In this document: in pieces, positions 60,896-64,000 of the stretch
Numbering within the stretch: the stretch's first letter is position 1
How the letters are laid out: every line of letters starts with the position of its first letter
DNA from: Pseudomonadota bacterium
Lineage (GTDB): Bacteria > Myxococcota_A > UBA9160 > SZUA-336
Reading direction: 5' to 3'
Length of the DNA: 64,000 nucleotides
NCBI GenBank assembly: GCA_003247575.1
Contig: QJZC01000038.1
Coordinates: forward strand, 1-64,000
Notes under the pieces: generated by a model
Database searches by the model: none
Told to the model about the DNA's origin: nothing
Seen by the model: only the letters and a program-made list of their open reading frames with translations
Made by a program: the position numbers and the translations under genes

Positions 60896-61867
60896 ATGAA
60901 GCACTCCCGATCCGCCTCCCCCTCCGAGTCCGAGGCCCAGTCCGAGTCGAGTTCGAGCTCCAGTTCGAGTTCCACACCCAGGTCGTCCACTCGCGCGCTC
61001 CGCAACGGACTCGCCGCCGCAGCCGTGGCCGTCGCCCCCGCAGCGGTGTCCGCCGATGCGCCGCAGGCACCTGACGTCGCGGCCGGCGTCGGCATCTCGG
61101 CCAACCTGCTCTACAAGCAGCCCGGCGGCGATCCGAAGGACAAGGATCGGCTCGACATCTACACGCCCCCGCAAGCGAAGCCCGGCGAGAAGTCTCCCGT
61201 GATCGTCTTCATCCACGGCGGCGGGCTGTTCCAGGGCGACAAGAAGCTCTACACGCGACTGGGCCAGTTCCTGGCCAACGAAGGCTTCGTCGCGGTCGTT
61301 CCCAACCACCGGCTCTCGCCCGACGTCTCGCATCCGGCGCACGTCGAGGACATCGCCGAGGCGTTCGCCTGGACCTACGCCAACATCGAGCAATATGGCG
61401 GTGATCCCGATCGGATCGTCGTGACCGGACACTCGGCCGGCGGCTATCTCGCGGCGCTGCTCGCGCTCGACCCGCGCTATCTCGCCGCGCACAAGCTCAC
61501 GACCGACACCATCAAGGGCGTGCTCCCGATCAGCGGCTTCTACCACGTCGAGCGGCTCGCGGCCGAGCGTCCCAAGAGTGTCTGGGGCACGGATCGCGAT
61601 GTGTGGCTGTCGGCCTCGCCTGCACGCTACGTACGGCCCGACGCACCGCCCATGTTGCTGCTGTTTGCCGAGAACGACACGCCGGAGCGGCGCCAGGAGA
61701 GCCGCGACCTCGTCTCCGAGCTGCGCGAGAAGGGCCACCAGAACATCGAGGCCGAGCAGATCGCCGACCGCAACCATCTCACCATCATTCGCGACTTCGG
61801 CACCGAAGGCGACGTGACCGCAGCCAAGCTGCTCGAGTTCAGCAACGCGCTCTTGCGCAAGGACTGA
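60896..61867 (+). CDS. Alpha/beta hydrolase, HSL/BD-FAE-like esterase
   Basis: 323 residues. The N-terminal 35 residues are Ser/Glu rich with a run of nine serines, then an Ala-rich hydrophobic stretch (NGLAAAAVAVAPAAVSADA) that could be a signal. The esterase core has VIVFIHGGGLFQGDKK (HGGG oxyanion), VVPNHRLSPDVSHPAHVED, the nucleophile GHSAGGYLAALLA, LLFAENDTPER (Asp) and ADRNHLTIIRDFG (His). The set fits hormone-sensitive-lipase-like carboxylesterases. ATG at 60896 is the likely start. The Ser-rich N-terminus may carry a modified or cleaved leader. Substrate unknown. Confidence 0.85.
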   Translation: MKHSRSASPSESEAQSESSSSSSSSSTPRSSTRALRNGLAAAAVAVAPAAVSADAPQAPDVAAGVGISANLLYKQPGGDPKDKDRLDIYTPPQAKPGEKSPVIVFIHGGGLFQGDKKLYTRLGQFLANEGFVAVVPNHRLSPDVSHPAHVEDIAEAFAWTYANIEQYGGDPDRIVVTGHSAGGYLAALLALDPRYLAAHKLTTDTIKGVLPISGFYHVERLAAERPKSVWGTDRDVWLSASPARYVRPDAPPMLLLFAENDTPERRQESRDLVSELREKGHQNIEAEQIADRNHLTIIRDFGTEGDVTAAKLLEFSNALLRKD

Positions 61868-62056
61868 CCTGCGTCGCGAGCTGTCCCTTCGTGTCGTCCC
61901 TGGCCTATGAAGCATCTCGGCTCTACGCGACGGTGACGGACGTATGGTAGGTTCGATCAGCGGTACCGCGTTTGCGACGGGCGAGCCGGATTCGCGCCAG
62001 CTCGCTCGGACGTCTGCTCCCTGCGACACCGCCGAGCGACACTGCGAGGAAGCGGA

Positions 62057-63310
62057 GTGACCAAGGTCGCGATCACCGGAACCGGGCTCTATACACCGAC
62101 GCAGCAGATCAGCAACCAGGAGCTGGTCGACGCGCACACCGCTTCCGTCGACCGCTTCAACCGCGAGCACGCCGAGCAGATCGCCGCAGGCGAGATCGCC
62201 GCGCGCGAGCACTCGAGCGACGAGTTCATCTTCAAGGCGTCGGGCATTCGCAGCCGCCATGTGCTCGACAAGAGTGGAGTACTCGATCCCGAGCGCATGT
62301 ACCCGCGCCTACCGCAGCGCAGCAACGACGAGCTCTCGCTCCAGGCCGAGATCTGTCTGATCGCCGCCGAGCAGGCGCTCAAGCAGGCCGACTGGCGTCC
62401 CGAGTCCGTCGATGCGGTGCTGGTCGCCTGCTCCAACCTGCAGCGCGCCTATCCCGCCGTGGCGATCGAGGTCCAGGCTGCCCTGGGCGCGCAGGGTTAC
62501 GCGTACGATCTCAACGTAGCCTGCTCTTCAGCGACCTTCGGCATCCAAGCCGCCGTCGATGCGTTGCGAGCGGGTAGCGCGCGCAGTGTGCTCGTCATCA
62601 ATCCCGAGATCACCTCGGGGCACAACAACTTCGAGCTACGCGACCACCACTTCATCTTCGGCGACGCCTGCACCGCGGTGCTCCTGCAGAGCCTGCCGAC
62701 CGGCTACGAAGCTCGGCCCGAGAGCGGCCCCACGCACCGCTCGAGCGGCGCCCCCAGCCCCTCCGCGCCGTCGCCCCTGTCCCCGGGTGCGAGCTCCGCC
62801 ACCGCGGCGGCGACAGCAGCCGATCCGACCGCAGACTCGAACGCCGCTCGCTTCGAGGTCTTGAGCACGCGTCTCGGCACCTCGTTCTCCAACAACATTC
62901 GCAACAACTTCGGCTTCCTCAACCGCTCGGAGGAGCCGGCCCGAGAACCACACGACGTGGTCTTCTCACAGAACGGTCGCCAGGTCTTTCGCGACGTGTG
63001 CCCCATGGTCGCCGAGCACATCCAAACGCACCTGTCCCAAGCCGGCATCGAGGCGCAAAGCTTGCGACGTCTCTGGCTGCACCAGGCCAACGCCAACATG
63101 AACCGCTGGATCGGCAAGGCCGTCCTCGGTCACACCCCCAGCGCCGACGAGGCCCCCGTCATCCTCGACGAGTACGCCAACACCAGCTCCGCCGGCTCCA
63201 TCATCGCCTTCCACAAGCACCACGCCGACCTCGAGCGCGGCGACACCGGCCTGATCTGCTCCTTCGGAGCCGGCTACTCCGTAGGAAGCATCCTCATCCG
63301 CAAGCTCTAG
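62057..63310 (+). CDS. Beta-ketoacyl-ACP synthase III-like enzyme
   Basis: 417 residues, longer than FabH (about 320). The thiolase-fold core has the catalytic triad: Cys156 in LNVACSSATFGIQ, His342 in WLHQANANMN and Asn375 in EYANTSSAGSI. A low-complexity Ser/Pro/Ala-rich insertion of about 45 residues (about 222-268) sits before the second half. There is also an extended N-terminal region (REHAEQIAAGEIAAREHSSD) absent from short FabH. It condenses an acyl-CoA or acyl-ACP with malonyl-ACP. GTG at 62057 follows GAGGAAGCGGA. No acyl carrier protein gene is adjacent, so it may serve specialised lipids rather than core fatty-acid synthesis. Confidence 0.86.
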   Translation: MTKVAITGTGLYTPTQQISNQELVDAHTASVDRFNREHAEQIAAGEIAAREHSSDEFIFKASGIRSRHVLDKSGVLDPERMYPRLPQRSNDELSLQAEICLIAAEQALKQADWRPESVDAVLVACSNLQRAYPAVAIEVQAALGAQGYAYDLNVACSSATFGIQAAVDALRAGSARSVLVINPEITSGHNNFELRDHHFIFGDACTAVLLQSLPTGYEARPESGPTHRSSGAPSPSAPSPLSPGASSATAAATAADPTADSNAARFEVLSTRLGTSFSNNIRNNFGFLNRSEEPAREPHDVVFSQNGRQVFRDVCPMVAEHIQTHLSQAGIEAQSLRRLWLHQANANMNRWIGKAVLGHTPSADEAPVILDEYANTSSAGSIIAFHKHHADLERGDTGLICSFGAGYSVGSILIRKL

Positions 63311-63567
63311 CCCACGGGCGAACGACCCCTCGGTCCACAGGCCCCAAGATCCGCACCCTCAGCACTCCGCCTGATCCCCTCGCCGCCTCCGCATCACTTG
63401 CCAACCAGCAAGCGAGTTCGAACTCCGCGACTTGTCAGCCTGTGATCAGAGACCGGTCGAGCGAGCCCGATCCGAATCGACCATCCCCGCCAGCAGCCTG
63501 CACATACTCTCCGAACCAGATGCTCTGCCTACGTCCGGGAGGGCGCCGATTGGCCCCCGAAGCTCGT

Positions 63568-63653
<86 letters not shown>

Positions 63654-63806
63654 GCGTAGGGATTTCAGGTAGTTAGCACATTCGGGGCGGGGGTGTGGAG
63701 TAGAATCGCGGTCGCTTGGGGAGGCCAGCTGAGGCCGGGAACTCAGCGGGCAAGCGCGATCAGCGCATTGAGCAGCGCATCGATGAGGGCAAAAAGACCC
63801 AAGCAC

Positions 63807-64000
63807 TCACGACCCTGCACTCCTCTCCCCTACTCCCGACGAGCCACCACCTCTAATAGTTCCTATCCGCAACTTGAGAGCGTTGCCAATCCGATTCTGA
63901 AACAGGCGCACGAGCTGCTGATAATCTGTCCGTACGACCGGGAGCTCGCCCATAGTGATCACGGCCCGCGCCTCGTCGATCGCCGCACCGAGATTGGAGA
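63807..64000 (-). pseudogene. Truncated histidine-kinase ATPase-domain remnant (cut by right edge)
   Basis: On the minus strand the last 194 nt read as an open frame: the segment with ITMGELPVVRTDYQQLVRLF then QNRIGNALKLR matches the region before and at the N-box (QNxxxNAxK) of sensor kinases. The frame then runs into IRGGGSSGVGERSAGS and stops at 63807-63809, before the G1, G2 boxes of a kinase ATPase domain. It therefore lacks most of the ATP-binding domain and is either a broken gene or frameshifted. The rest of the gene is outside the window. It ends 154 nt from a tRNA-Ser gene. The 63654-63806 stretch shows nothing recognisable. Confidence 0.5.

Noticed and set aside
63700..63806. Possible small RNA closed by GCTTGGG and CCCAAGC with a TAGAAT upstream.
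   Set aside because: Tested against the signal-recognition RNA: the GGTCAGGTCCGG-type core is absent. The pairing may be chance, so no RNA was called.

Overview
This 64 kb window is GC-rich, densely coding chromosomal DNA from a Gram-negative bacterium. It carries outer-membrane lipoproteins, a FadL-type porin, an RND pump, an OprI-like alanine-zipper lipoprotein and a flagellin. The large STAND-like regulators, the class III cyclase, the TRAP transporter with a TatT subunit and the many PilZ and hybrid-kinase proteins suggest a deltaproteobacteria-like lineage (Myxococcota or a related uncultured group). No rRNA or universal marker gene is present, so the assignment is inference only. I saw no phage, IS element or CRISPR array.

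Layout. 1-915: a Rieske ring-hydroxylating oxygenase cut by the left edge, downstream of a glutathione S-transferase gene. 1116-4778: a TPR-like membrane protein, a secreted protein with a degenerate metallopeptidase site, a lone flagellin with a sigma28-like promoter, and a receiver-PilZ protein. 4973-10772: a TetR regulator, a CRP-like operator, a Crp/Fnr regulator and, divergent from it, a 1270-residue adenylyl cyclase laid out like mammalian soluble adenylyl cyclase. 10752-14162: a peptidoglycan group made of an L,D-transpeptidase, an OprI/Lpp-like lipoprotein ending in Arg-Lys, and an AmpG-like muropeptide permease. 14088-21039: a hybrid kinase whose ATP-binding sites look degenerate, two paralogous lipoproteins, a secreted HEQIH protein and a flavoprotein. 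21329-24615: a complete frdABCD operon. 24715-32033: a secreted protein, a PilZ protein, a fusion of flavin oxidoreductase, two cyclic-nucleotide domains and ferredoxin, and a winged-helix/ATPase/TPR regulator. 32265-38393: a TRAP transporter with TatT (dctPQM), followed by a MaoC hydratase and a CitE-like lyase. 38494-44885: a lipoprotein, a membrane-anchored HPF-like protein, RecD2, FadL and an alpha/beta hydrolase. 45075-45528: three tRNA genes with a tandem repeat between them. 45713-50016: RND efflux. 50079-54065: a YdjG/YdjI-like zinc-ribbon and SPFH pair followed by DUF4350 and DUF6491 genes. 54403-60568: an Arg-rich secreted protein, a two-component system, and two envelope proteins, one of them CreD-like. 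60896-64000: an esterase, a ketoacyl synthase III, tRNA-Ser and a histidine-kinase remnant at the right edge.

How parts may work together. Three items point to one cAMP circuit: the soluble-type cyclase beside a Crp regulator, the CRP-like operator upstream of tetR, and the oxidoreductase with two cyclic-nucleotide domains. The L,D-transpeptidase, Lpp-like protein and AmpG suggest tethering of the outer membrane to peptidoglycan together with wall recycling. The TRAP, MaoC and CitE genes suggest uptake and CoA-dependent breakdown of a C4-C5 dicarboxylate. Several genes end in strong hairpins without a U-tract, some starting inside the stop codon. Start sites were moved inward from the longest reading frame wherever a Shine-Dalgarno sequence, signal peptide or domain boundary argued for it.
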